Source of the DNA: JANRLJ01 sp034437895
GTDB lineage: Bacteria; Chloroflexota; Anaerolineae; Aggregatilineales; Phototrophicaceae
Length of the DNA stretch: 19,034 bases
Reading direction: 5' to 3'
NCBI GenBank assembly: GCA_034437895.1
Contig: DAOTTO010000339.1
Location: 1 to 19,034 of the forward strand
Positions within the stretch are counted from its first letter, which is position 1. Every line of letters starts with the position of its first letter. Made by a program: the position numbers and the translations under genes. Below the pieces are notes generated by a model, which saw only the letters and a list, made by a program, of their open reading frames with translations, made no database searches and had not been told where the DNA came from. Of the stretch, positions 7,174 through 13,982 are shown in pieces.

Positions 7174-9588
7174 ATGACGCGACAGACGACGGAAAAATCG
7201 ATTAAACAAACGCATAAAGTGGGCGAAACACCGCTGATTTATTGGCTGGCGTTTGCTGTGGCGACGGGCGCGGGTGCGCTTTTGATGTGCTTGTATATCG
7301 CGCCGCTGTTAGGAATCGGCTATCTGATGATGATGCTCAGTGCGGTCATGCTCGTGCTGCGGCCTGCCCCTCCGACGACGGGGATGCTTGGCGTGGTTTG
7401 GCGTGGGGTGTTGGTTATCCACCGTTACCGTGTGGCGATTTCGCGCATCATCGGCTTGGGTGCGTTGGGTATGATGAGTGTGGCGGCGTTGTTACTGAGT
7501 GTGGGCAAAATGAAGTTCGTCTCTCAGGGCTATGATCTGGTGCTGCTCGGCGGCGGGATGCTGATTGTGGCGTTGGTGTTAGGCCGTGTCGCGCCGTTTG
7601 CACAACTGTTCCAGTTGGCCGAAAAACGCCGCGATAGGCCGAAATTCAGCGTGATTCATGCGATTGGACTAACGATTGGCTTGATTTTGCTGGTAGCACT
7701 GACGGAAATCAATGCGGATATTTTGAACATTCCGTTTTTGAAAGGCGTTACGCCATATGTTCAGTCTGTGCTGCTCATTTTGGGCGTAGGTCTGACGGCA
7801 TGGGGGGCGGGGGGAACCTCATCCCACACGAGGAGGGAGCAAGACAGCGCCCCCTCTCTGAGTTCGGGGAGAGGGCCGGGGGGTGAGGTAATCATTCAGC
7901 GGCATAACGTTTCTCCTGAACTGCTCGCGCTCACCGTCATTTTGTTAATCGCCACTTTTGCCCGTGCGTATGCTTTGGGTGATGGAGTGCGCTTATTTGT
8001 CGATGAAATCCATTTTACCAACCCGATTCGCCATTTTGACCTGGCTGACGACATCGAACTACTGCTGCCCTTTAGCTCGGTGGCGGCATTTCCGTATTTG
8101 TATCCGTTCATGGAATGGAACGCGGTGCAGGTCTTTGGGCATACGTTGGTAGGTTTGCGGGTGGTGAGCGCCGGATTCGGCGTGTTGGGTGTGTTGGCGC
8201 TGTATCTACTGGCGCGAGAGTTGTTTGATAAAAAAACGGCGTTGATCGCGGCGGCACTGCTGGCAGTCTTTCCGCCGCATCTGCAATTTAGCCGACTCGG
8301 ATTGAACAATATTGCCGATCCATTTTTCGGGACGATGATGCTGTATTTTATCATGCGCGGTTTACGCCGACCCGACGCGATCCGGCTGAACTTCGCGTGG
8401 GCGGGGGCGATGCTCGGTCTGACGCAGTATTTTTATGAAGGTGGGCGGTTGCTGTTTCCGGCCCTGGTGATCGGATGGCTGCTCTTGATTGGCGTGGCGG
8501 GATATATCACGCTCACGGCGCGACTGCTGTGGGGATGGCTGACGGACGAGCGAAAAATTTTTGCTGCTGCGCTGCGCCGAATCGAATCGCTGGATTTTGC
8601 GGCGCTGGCAAGGGCATTGGGAGCGCTGTTTTTTATGGCGTTTGTGGTCGCTGCGCCGGTGTATATCACGCTGTTGAATAAAGAGCGCGATGTGGTGCAG
8701 CGGCTGGAAACCGCCGGATTACGCCCCGTCGAAACAGAACAATTGAAGACTCTCTCTGGCATGGTGGGGCATATTTATAATCGCTTGAACGAAAGCCTGC
8801 TGATTCACCTCAGCATCCCGGAAGCGGGATTATATTACGCCGGGAATACATCGCTGCTGCTCGGTGTTTTGGCGATTTTCTTTTTAATTGGCGCGGTAGT
8901 GATCTTATGGCGCTTGCTTAGGCCGAGCCGGAATCCAGCAGCGCCGCTGTTGATTTTGTGGCTGCTGTTGACGTGGTTGGGGAATACGTTGTTAACGGAA
9001 GGGCGGATTTCTGCGCGATATGTGGTGGAATTCCCGGCGTTGATTCTGATCGTGGCGGTGGGCATCCGCTCAATGATGACGATCCTTCTGCCTTGCCAGC
9101 CCAAGGCACAAAATCGCTTGATGGTCGCATTGGTCGGCGCGTTGATGGTGGCGCAATTCCAATATTTCTTCGGTTCGCATTTATCGACCTTTAGCAGTCA
9201 GTTTCGCGGAACACCGAATCGGGGGCATGATATTGACGATGCGCTGTTGCGATCTGCCGACTTTCCTGATGGCACTTATGTCCATGTGGTCGATACGCTG
9301 CCGTTCCCGAATCGGGATGCGATGGATTTGATGGCTTATTTGAATGGGGGCGTATTGATTCATACGATGTCGCCGCCGGAATTTACCGATAGCTATTTAC
9401 AGATGTTGCCTGTCGATCATGACCATGCTTTTTATATCGTCCCTGAAGACAAAGCGACGCTTGCGCGGATTCAGCGATATTTCCCGACGGTAACAGGGCC
9501 GCTTTGGAGCGATTATCCGCTGTTGAGAGGACGTGAGTTCGCGCTGTATTATGTTACGTATACAGTTGGAGTCATGAATGAGCCGTGA
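7174..9588 (+). CDS. GT-C glycosyltransferase (PMT/ArnT-type), 804 aa
   Basis: Single GT-C module homologous to both modules of the gene before it. Acidic pair D277-E278 (FVDEIH) lies in the first outer loop, FPPHLQFSRLGLNNIADP from 366, LTQYFYEGGRLLFP from 416, and a C-terminal soluble region ends in EFALYYVTY. The N-terminus carries several extra hydrophobic hairpins. I chose ATG 7174 (MTRQTTEK), 28 bp after the upstream stop; the frame is open back to a TTG at 7105 and an ATG at 7126, but those would overlap the preceding gene and encode its tail out of frame. Only a weak GGA precedes 7174. The linker before the first catalytic helix contains an R1-family insert. The stop overlaps the next start (GTGA), so translation is probably coupled. 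Sugar and acceptor are unknown. Confidence 0.85.
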   Translation: MTRQTTEKSIKQTHKVGETPLIYWLAFAVATGAGALLMCLYIAPLLGIGYLMMMLSAVMLVLRPAPPTTGMLGVVWRGVLVIHRYRVAISRIIGLGALGMMSVAALLLSVGKMKFVSQGYDLVLLGGGMLIVALVLGRVAPFAQLFQLAEKRRDRPKFSVIHAIGLTIGLILLVALTEINADILNIPFLKGVTPYVQSVLLILGVGLTAWGAGGTSSHTRREQDSAPSLSSGRGPGGEVIIQRHNVSPELLALTVILLIATFARAYALGDGVRLFVDEIHFTNPIRHFDLADDIELLLPFSSVAAFPYLYPFMEWNAVQVFGHTLVGLRVVSAGFGVLGVLALYLLARELFDKKTALIAAALLAVFPPHLQFSRLGLNNIADPFFGTMMLYFIMRGLRRPDAIRLNFAWAGAMLGLTQYFYEGGRLLFPALVIGWLLLIGVAGYITLTARLLWGWLTDERKIFAAALRRIESLDFAALARALGALFFMAFVVAAPVYITLLNKERDVVQRLETAGLRPVETEQLKTLSGMVGHIYNRLNESLLIHLSIPEAGLYYAGNTSLLLGVLAIFFLIGAVVILWRLLRPSRNPAAPLLILWLLLTWLGNTLLTEGRISARYVVEFPALILIVAVGIRSMMTILLPCQPKAQNRLMVALVGALMVAQFQYFFGSHLSTFSSQFRGTPNRGHDIDDALLRSADFPDGTYVHVVDTLPFPNRDAMDLMAYLNGGVLIHTMSPPEFTDSYLQMLPVDHDHAFYIVPEDKATLARIQRYFPTVTGPLWSDYPLLRGREFALYYVTYTVGVMNEP
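7812..7893. repeat. Intragenic R1-family repeat in the linker before the catalytic helix
   Basis: It begins with AACCTCATCCC and ends with GGCCGGGGGGTGAGGTAA, as in the R1 element at positions 1-115, with the hairpin CCCCTCTCTGAGTTCGGGGAGAGG inside. It is read in frame as TSSHTRREQ..APSLSSGRGPGGEV, about residues 214-239. The TGA and TAA of the repeat are out of frame. Confidence 0.75.
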
Positions 9589-11420
9589 ACATTTTGTATA
9601 AGATCGCTTGGTGGCGATTGGGTTTGGCGCTGGTCGGAATCGGCTGTCTGGGTGTGATGGCGGAAGGCCAAAGCGCTTTACTCGGTATCCAGACGCTTTA
9701 TCCGATGCGCTGGGATGTGCAGTTGGCGCTGTTTGTGTTGGGGGTGGCGCTACTGATTGGGGCGATTGGTTTAAAGCGGGCGCAAAATATTGCGCCCCTA
9801 CGCTTGAATAACGGGATTTCTATCGCGCTCATCACACTTTTAGCGTTTGGCCTCCGCGCTTGGAACTTAGAAAACAGCGTTCACATGTTCATCGACGAGC
9901 AGCATTTTTCTAATTCCGTAGCCGTTTTACGAGGAAGTCCGCAACTGCCTTTGTTTATCCCGATGAACCAAATCGCGGCGTTTCCTTGGTTATATACCGC
10001 GCTGCAAACTTATACCGTCGACATTTTCGGCGCGACCTTAACAGGCTTACGGGCAGTGAGCGTCATCTTCGGGACGCTGACCATTCCCGCCGTGTATTTT
10101 TGGGCGCGGACGCTATTTGATCGCCGGACGGCATGGGTGGCGGCGCTGCTGCTGGCGACCTTTCCGCCGCATATTCACTTCAGCCGGCTTGGGATGAATA
10201 ATATCGCCGATCCGCTGTTCGGGACGCTGGCGCTGGCGTTTTTGGCGCTGGGCTTTAAAAGGAACACATGGAGCGACTTCGCGCTGGCGGGGATTATGCT
10301 CGGCCTCGCGCAGTATTTTTATGAGGGCGGTAAGTTGGTGTATCCAGTGGTGGCGGGGCTGTGGTTTTTGATCCATTTTGTAGGGGCGACTCGACGAGTC
10401 GCCCCTACACTACGTAATTTCTACAATTTTGCTGGCTGCGGGTTGATGTTTATGATCGTCGCCGCGCCGCTGTATTATGTGCTGACGGGTTGGCGCAGCA
10501 CGTATATACCCCGCCTTGCGTCGATGCAGTTGGAGACACGCTATTGGGTCGATTTGCTGTTCGCGCCGGATGGACTCACGCGCTTTGGGAGCTATCTTGA
10601 TCGGCAGTTGTTGCCGGCGCTGGCGCATTTTATCGGGCGGCCTGATGGCAGTAAATTTTATTATGGTGGGCAATTCGGGCTGATTCTGCCCTATCTTGTG
10701 CCGTTCTTCCTCATCGGAATCGGGGTGCTGCTGTGGAAGCGAAAAACAGGCGGGCTGATTTTGGTGATGATTCCGCTGCTGACGGCGCTGGGCAACAGCT
10801 TAATCAATTTCTCGGACTGGTCGGCGCGGTTTGTGGTGGCGTTTCCGGCGTGTGCGCTGATTCTGGCGGTAGGCTTGGATACTGCGTGGCGCGGCGCAGA
10901 ATTTTTAACGCAAAGGCGCGAAGGACGCAAAGGATCGCAAAGATTGAGTTTCAAATTCTTGGCGTTTTTGGTATCTTGGCGGTTTAATTTTTTTATTTTT
11001 CTTATCGCCGCCTCGCAGGTGATTTATTATTTCGGGCCGCATCTGACTCTCTATAACGAACAGGTACGTCCGTCCCGTGATCATCAAGACGTGGGCTGGC
11101 GGATGCGCGATTTGCCGCCGGAAACGCAAGTTTTTCTGTTTACCGATGAATTGACATTTTTTCCGCACTTTGAGGGGATGGCGCGGTATTGGGATGTGCC
11201 GCGCCTGACGCAAATCGTCATCACCGACCCGTATTATTTGCTGGAACGTGGCGCAGGATATTTGACGCGTGGGACGGATATTGCGCTGTTCGTGCAGTCG
11301 GATAACCGTGAACTGCTGCATTATCTGGATCGCGTGTTTGACCTGCCGCCGCCGCAGTACAGCCCATATAACGTCCCGCTGGATAAACAATATGTGTTGT
11401 TTTATCTGGATTTGAAATAG
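9585..11420 (+). CDS. GT-C glycosyltransferase (PMT/ArnT-type), 611 aa
   Basis: Fourth GT-C module of the block and the shortest, lacking the first N-terminal hairpin pair of its relatives. D104-E105 (FIDEQH) lies in the first outer loop, FPPHIHFSRLGMNNIADP from 193, LAQYFYEGGKLVYP from 241, and the chain ends in DKQYVLFYLDLK. It starts at GTG overlapping the previous stop by four bases (GTGA); GGAG at 9567-9570 is too far for a strong site, so coupling to the upstream gene is likely. Three linkers carry inserts of three kinds: a half R3 palindrome near residue 65, a complete R3 palindrome at 266-275, and an 83-bp R5 repeat at about 441-468. Another REP-like hairpin overlaps the final base of the stop codon. 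Presumed polyprenyl-phosphate-sugar transferase; substrate unknown. Confidence 0.85.
   Translation: MNILYKIAWWRLGLALVGIGCLGVMAEGQSALLGIQTLYPMRWDVQLALFVLGVALLIGAIGLKRAQNIAPLRLNNGISIALITLLAFGLRAWNLENSVHMFIDEQHFSNSVAVLRGSPQLPLFIPMNQIAAFPWLYTALQTYTVDIFGATLTGLRAVSVIFGTLTIPAVYFWARTLFDRRTAWVAALLLATFPPHIHFSRLGMNNIADPLFGTLALAFLALGFKRNTWSDFALAGIMLGLAQYFYEGGKLVYPVVAGLWFLIHFVGATRRVAPTLRNFYNFAGCGLMFMIVAAPLYYVLTGWRSTYIPRLASMQLETRYWVDLLFAPDGLTRFGSYLDRQLLPALAHFIGRPDGSKFYYGGQFGLILPYLVPFFLIGIGVLLWKRKTGGLILVMIPLLTALGNSLINFSDWSARFVVAFPACALILAVGLDTAWRGAEFLTQRREGRKGSQRLSFKFLAFLVSWRFNFFIFLIAASQVIYYFGPHLTLYNEQVRPSRDHQDVGWRMRDLPPETQVFLFTDELTFFPHFEGMARYWDVPRLTQIVITDPYYLLERGAGYLTRGTDIALFVQSDNRELLHYLDRVFDLPPPQYSPYNVPLDKQYVLFYLDLK
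9778..9801. repeat. Intragenic REP-like palindrome, linker before catalytic helix
   Basis: GGGCGCAA-AATA-TTGCGCCC followed by CTAC keeps the GCCCCTAC foot of the R3 family. It is read as RAQNIAPL at residues 65-72, in the same linker that holds the R1 insert in the upstream paralogue. Confidence 0.55.
10380..10408. repeat. Intragenic 29-nt REP-like palindrome (family R3)
   Basis: GTAGGGGCGACTCG, a single A, then the exact inverted copy CGAGTCGCCCCTAC. It differs from the intergenic palindrome at 18664-18692 only at the central base. It is translated without a stop as VGATRRVAPT at residues 266-275, in the linker after the QYFYE helix. Confidence 0.85.
10905..10987. repeat. Intragenic 83-bp inverted repeat (family R5)
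   Basis: The left arm has TTAACGCAAAGG and GGACGCAAAGG; the right arm has CTTGGCG and CTTGGCGGTTTAA, roughly inverted. Read in frame as a very basic stretch (QRREGRKGSQR) followed by a hydrophobic part, at about residues 441-468, just before the last membrane helix. Confidence 0.7.
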
Positions 11421-11443
11421 GGCGAGACGTGTCTCGCCCCTAC
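11420..11443. repeat. REP-like palindrome overlapping the stop codon of the last glycosyltransferase
   Basis: GGGCGAGAC-GT-GTCTCGCCC, with perfect 9-bp arms, followed by CTAC. The first G is the last base of the TAG stop. It could fold in the transcript, but no T-run follows directly, so I list it as a repeat, not a terminator. Confidence 0.65.
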
Positions 11444-11557
11444 AGAAAATTTTTCGCAGGAGCGTAGGGCAGGCGTAGGGCAGCGGCGGATTACGCGTCC
11501 ATTCCCGAAACGGCGTTTCTCGTAAGATCAAATCATCACATTCGTTTGATTGATTAC

Positions 11558-11562
11558 AGGAG
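11558..11562 (+). promoter_or_regulatory. Shine-Dalgarno site deciding the lipoprotein start
   Basis: AGGAG lies eight bases before ATG 11571. It selects that start over an in-frame ATG at 11550, seven codons upstream, which would place residues before the lipoprotein signal. Confidence 0.8.
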
Positions 11563-11570
11563 AAAACCTC

Positions 11571-12560
11571 ATGCGTAAATTTTTCAGCCTCTTGATTATC
11601 CCGATTGCAGTTCTCATTTTGGCTTGCGGCGACGGCAGTATGCTGCGCTACCCGAATAATGACCGAATCCCTAACAACTGCGAGTCGCCGAATCCTGACC
11701 CGGCTTACTTCCGGCGCGAAATTTTCCCGCGCTTTGACCTGAACAACAATACCCTGTCGCTGGTCAATTGGTACACGGGCGACACCGAGCGTGTTCTGGC
11801 GACGTTTGACAGCATCGGCGGAATGCACGTTCTGGATTGGTCGCCCAACTGCCGCTATTTTATGACGATCCAAAATGGCGACGGCGTGATCTGGGATACC
11901 GTCACTGGCGATGAATTGGTGCGTTACAGCGAAGTCCCGAATTTTAGTTACTTCAGCACTTCCATTACGTGGGACTCTACCACGCAGTATGTGACGGTTG
12001 AATCAGCAGGCAGCACTTATCTGTTCACTTTAGCCAATCGTAACAGCATCCGTTTGGTGGAGGGTTACTTCATCCGTCAATATTGGGATGTGGCGCGTGG
12101 GCAGCTTATTGGGATCAGTAATCGGGAAGTTGCTTCTTATGATCTGAATACTGGCGCGAAGGTCGTGACCTATGGCGATGTGAATGGTGGACGGCGCTTG
12201 GCGATCTCACCGGACGGCAGCCGACTGGCGTTCTTCTCGGATAATTCTGACCGTGATTTCACCTTGCAGGTCTTCAACCGCGATGGCAGCGGCGCGATGC
12301 AGCTCTTTGTGGGCGATTATGTGTCGCCGGGGCATATCGCCTTCAGCCCGGATAATCGTTACCTCGCGATTGGCGGCTATATGCTCTCGGTTTGGGATTT
12401 GAACAACCCGCCTGCTCAGTCGGTTGCTCGTGAGCCGATGTACCAGTACGAAGGCCCCGTCGGCTATATCGACAGTGTTGTCTTCATCAACAGCGATGTG
12501 GTTGAAACTGATGACGGCGCAGCTTGGAACATCCTGACCGGAGCGCAGGTGGAAGGGTAA
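11571..12560 (+). CDS. Lipoprotein with WD40/beta-propeller-like repeats, 329 aa
   Basis: A lipoprotein signal (MRKFFSLLIIPIAVLILAC) puts the modified cysteine at residue 19, followed by Gly-Asp, so the protein should be anchored to the outer face of the membrane. The rest shows spaced propeller-blade signatures: LDWSPNCRYFMTI with VIWDTVTGDELVRY, ITWDSTTQYVTV, LAISPDGSRLAFF, and IAFSPDNRYLAIGG with SVWDLNN. This suggests roughly four to six blades of a WD40 or YncE-like fold. Such folds usually bind partners; no enzyme signature is seen. A strong AGGAG site precedes the start, and a clear terminator follows the stop, so it is probably its own unit about 150 bp after the glycosyltransferases. 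The fold is inferred from pattern only; ligand unknown. Confidence 0.75.
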   Translation: MRKFFSLLIIPIAVLILACGDGSMLRYPNNDRIPNNCESPNPDPAYFRREIFPRFDLNNNTLSLVNWYTGDTERVLATFDSIGGMHVLDWSPNCRYFMTIQNGDGVIWDTVTGDELVRYSEVPNFSYFSTSITWDSTTQYVTVESAGSTYLFTLANRNSIRLVEGYFIRQYWDVARGQLIGISNREVASYDLNTGAKVVTYGDVNGGRRLAISPDGSRLAFFSDNSDRDFTLQVFNRDGSGAMQLFVGDYVSPGHIAFSPDNRYLAIGGYMLSVWDLNNPPAQSVAREPMYQYEGPVGYIDSVVFINSDVVETDDGAAWNILTGAQVEG

Positions 12561-12586
12561 TCACTTTTTACGATCAGGTAAATAGC

Positions 12587-12620
12587 AAGAGGATGACGCG
12601 CATGTCATCCTCTTTTGCTT
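12587..12620 (+). terminator. Rho-independent-type terminator after the lipoprotein gene
   Basis: An 11-bp perfect stem (AAGAGGATGAC / GTCATCCTCTT) with a GCGCAT loop is followed by a T-rich tail (TTGCTTTC). It begins about 26 bp after the stop codon. Confidence 0.8.
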
Positions 12621-12630
12621 TCATAAATGT

Positions 12631-12766
12631 AGGACTTTCGCTCACGCATTTACCCCACCCCTAAATCCCCTCCCCATTGCATGGAGAGGGGACTTCAAGA
12701 TGCGTTTTTCTCCCCTTCTCCAATACTTGGAGAGGGTGCCGGGGGGGTGAGGTAAGCGAAAGTCCT
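12631..12766 (+). repeat. Complete 136-bp TIR-bounded palindromic element (family R1, MITE-like)
   Basis: Bounded by perfect 12-bp inverted repeats AGGACTTTCGCT (12631-12642) and AGCGAAAGTCCT (12755-12766). The interior contains GC-rich hairpins and no gene. AAATGTAG occurs at the left edge (12625-12632) and again just past the right end (12768-12775), a possible target-site duplication. The copy at 18922 is also preceded by AAATAT, so part of this could be target preference. Confidence 0.8.
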
Positions 12767-12773
12767 GAAATGT

Positions 12774-12855
12774 AGAAGTTACGCAGTTCAGCGGTATTTT
12801 CCGTAGGGGCGACGCGCACGTCGCCCCTACAAAACCAATCAACCGCGTAAGTCCT
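12774..12855. repeat. 82-bp element with REP-like palindrome between short inverted ends
   Basis: The ends AGAAGTTACGCAGTT and AACCGCGTAAGTCCT are inverted matches at 12 of 15 positions. They enclose GTAGGGGCGACG-CGCA-CGTCGCCCCTAC (12803-12830). Architecture like the element at 18627-18741. Confidence 0.6.
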
Positions 12856-12872
12856 AAAATGGATACGCAGAA

Positions 12873-12960
12873 CCCCACCCAGCCCTCCAAGCGACAGTCG
12901 TACACAGGGAAGGAGCAAGTCACGCCGTTTTCTCCCCCTCCTTTAGTTCGGGGAGGGGGT
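12873..12960. repeat. R1-family repeat, diverged copy
   Basis: Begins CCCCACCC and ends with the hairpin CTCCCCCTCCTTTAGTTCGGGGAGGGGG, very similar to the second half of the intragenic insert at 6031-6137. No coding capacity. Confidence 0.6.
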
Positions 12961-13038
12961 TTATGGCGAACACGATATAGTGCAACCTGCGATTGCCTAT
13001 GCTTACAATGTCCGTATTTAATAGTTAAACTACATTAT

Positions 13039-13108
13039 CGCGTCCGCCGGAAAAATTGAAGCGGACATCATCTATGATGTCCCTACACAGATTTCCGCAT
13101 TATTTTCT
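13039..13108. repeat. R4 repeat copy A with GGACATCAT palindrome
   Basis: Aligns without gaps to 18561-18630 over 70 bp with scattered mismatches. Contains GGACATCAT-CT-ATGATGTCC (13063-13082) followed by CTACAC. Confidence 0.65.
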
Positions 13109-13314
13109 TAAAGAGTTTCCAAATTGCCGAGTAGCTCTGGATTTTGAACACGAAGCAAACCTCTGCGTAACATCAGTTATTGAGTGATAAGGCGTGAAAA
13201 ACGCACCACACATCCGAAATTATTATGAAAATCCCCTTTTTCTCGCTCACTTTGGTGTCAAATAGAATTAAGTTTTACATTTATTCCTCCAGACATAAGA
13301 AAGCGTTATTACGG

Positions 13315-13701
13315 ATGCCGATCCAGAATAGCTGGTACATTGAAGGCCGTGTGCTGCTTACGGAATTGATTGGTGATGTAACGGTTGATGAAATGGTGAT
13401 AAGTAGTCAGCAGGGAACGGCAATAATCGAATCTGGCACTGCGCCTGTTTATAACCTAGTGGATGTGACTCGTTTGGGACATTTCCCGTTGAAGCTCAAT
13501 GATCTAAGGCAGGTTTTTAGCCAGGGGACAAGCGAAAAATTAGAGTGGGTTTTCTTGATTGGCTTGCAGAATGTGGTAGTGAAATTTCTGGCGACCACGT
13601 TTGTGCAACTTATGAAGCGCAATTATCTGCTGGTGAATACGGTTGAGGATGCGCTTCAAGCGATTGATAAGCTGGAAAAAGGCGGGATTGCGCGGAAGTA
13701 A
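13315..13701 (+). CDS. STAS/SpoIIAA-like small protein, 128 aa
   Basis: A single small alpha/beta domain. An opening strand pair (SWYIEGRVLLTELIGDVT) is followed by a helix (residues 24-40), a buried strand VYNLVDVTRL (45-54), a helix, a strand WVFLIGL, and a final LLVNTVEDALQAID segment. This order resembles SpoIIAA/STAS-like proteins common in Chloroflexota, proposed partners in phosphorylation or small-ligand signalling; no phosphorylatable Ser is evident. ATG 13315 gives a family-like length. The frame is open to ATG 13225, adding 30 basic residues that look unlike the domain; neither start has a good ribosome site. It stands alone, after a repeat island, and converges with the pentapeptide gene. 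Confidence 0.6.
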   Translation: MPIQNSWYIEGRVLLTELIGDVTVDEMVISSQQGTAIIESGTAPVYNLVDVTRLGHFPLKLNDLRQVFSQGTSEKLEWVFLIGLQNVVVKFLATTFVQLMKRNYLLVNTVEDALQAIDKLEKGGIARK

Positions 13702-13841
13702 GGCGTACACACCGAGTCGGCCTTGCCGGGAACGGCACAGGGGTCTTTTCCTACAAGTACTCATTTCGCGGATAAGCCACTTACTGATGTTATGCAACCA
13801 TTCGCTTTGGGTTCGAAACCCAGAGCTAACAGACAATACGA

Positions 13842-13862
13842 AACCTCTGAAGAGGTTGTTTC
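13842..13862 (+). terminator. Weak hairpin after the STAS-like gene
   Basis: AACCTCT-GA-AGAGGTT followed by GTTTCA. It lies about 140 bp after the gene and has a short T tract, so the role is tentative. Confidence 0.3.
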
Positions 13863-13901
13863 ATCCTTATTCAACCCGTTTACGGGTTTACAAAAATTAT
13901 A

Positions 13902-13924
13902 GCTGGCAGTTTTGAACTGCCAGC
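13902..13924 (-). terminator. Strong hairpin between convergent genes, likely terminator of the minus-strand cluster
   Basis: Perfect 10-bp stem GCTGGCAGTT / AACTGCCAGC with a 3-nt loop. On the minus strand it is followed by TATAATTTTTG, a T-rich tail, about 60 bp after the pentapeptide gene stop. On the plus strand no T-run follows. Confidence 0.55.
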
Positions 13925-13956
13925 GTTGCCAAAAGTATACGATTGCGTAAGGTGAG

Positions 13957-13982
13957 TTACTCAGCATTCGTTACTCGTCACT
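13957..13982. repeat. 26-bp direct repeat, left copy, abutting the pentapeptide gene stop
   Basis: TTACTCAGCATTCGTTACTC plus GTCACT matches 15436-15461 at 24 of 26 positions in the same orientation. The two copies flank the pentapeptide gene. Confidence 0.6.

Noticed and set aside
11420..11460. Terminator after the glycosyltransferase block
   Set aside because: The hairpin is perfect, but it is followed by CTACAGAAAA, not a T-run, and it matches the REP-like family.
10905..11873. Long minus-strand open frame of 322 codons
   Set aside because: It lies antisense to the last glycosyltransferase and the lipoprotein, both with clear domain motifs. Its protein is Arg/Gln-rich and low in pattern, a typical shadow frame.
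12642..12923. Minus-strand open frames of 85-93 codons
   Set aside because: They run through the R1, GTTACGC and R1-type repeats and encode no recognisable protein.
12631..13108. CRISPR-like array
   Set aside because: The repeats are of different families, palindromic throughout and not separated by regular spacers; no cas genes.
13804..13826. tRNA-like T-arm (GGGTTCGAAACCC)
   Set aside because: The 10-bp hairpin looks like a T-arm, but no matching acceptor stem, D-arm or anticodon arm is found at the right distance on either strand.
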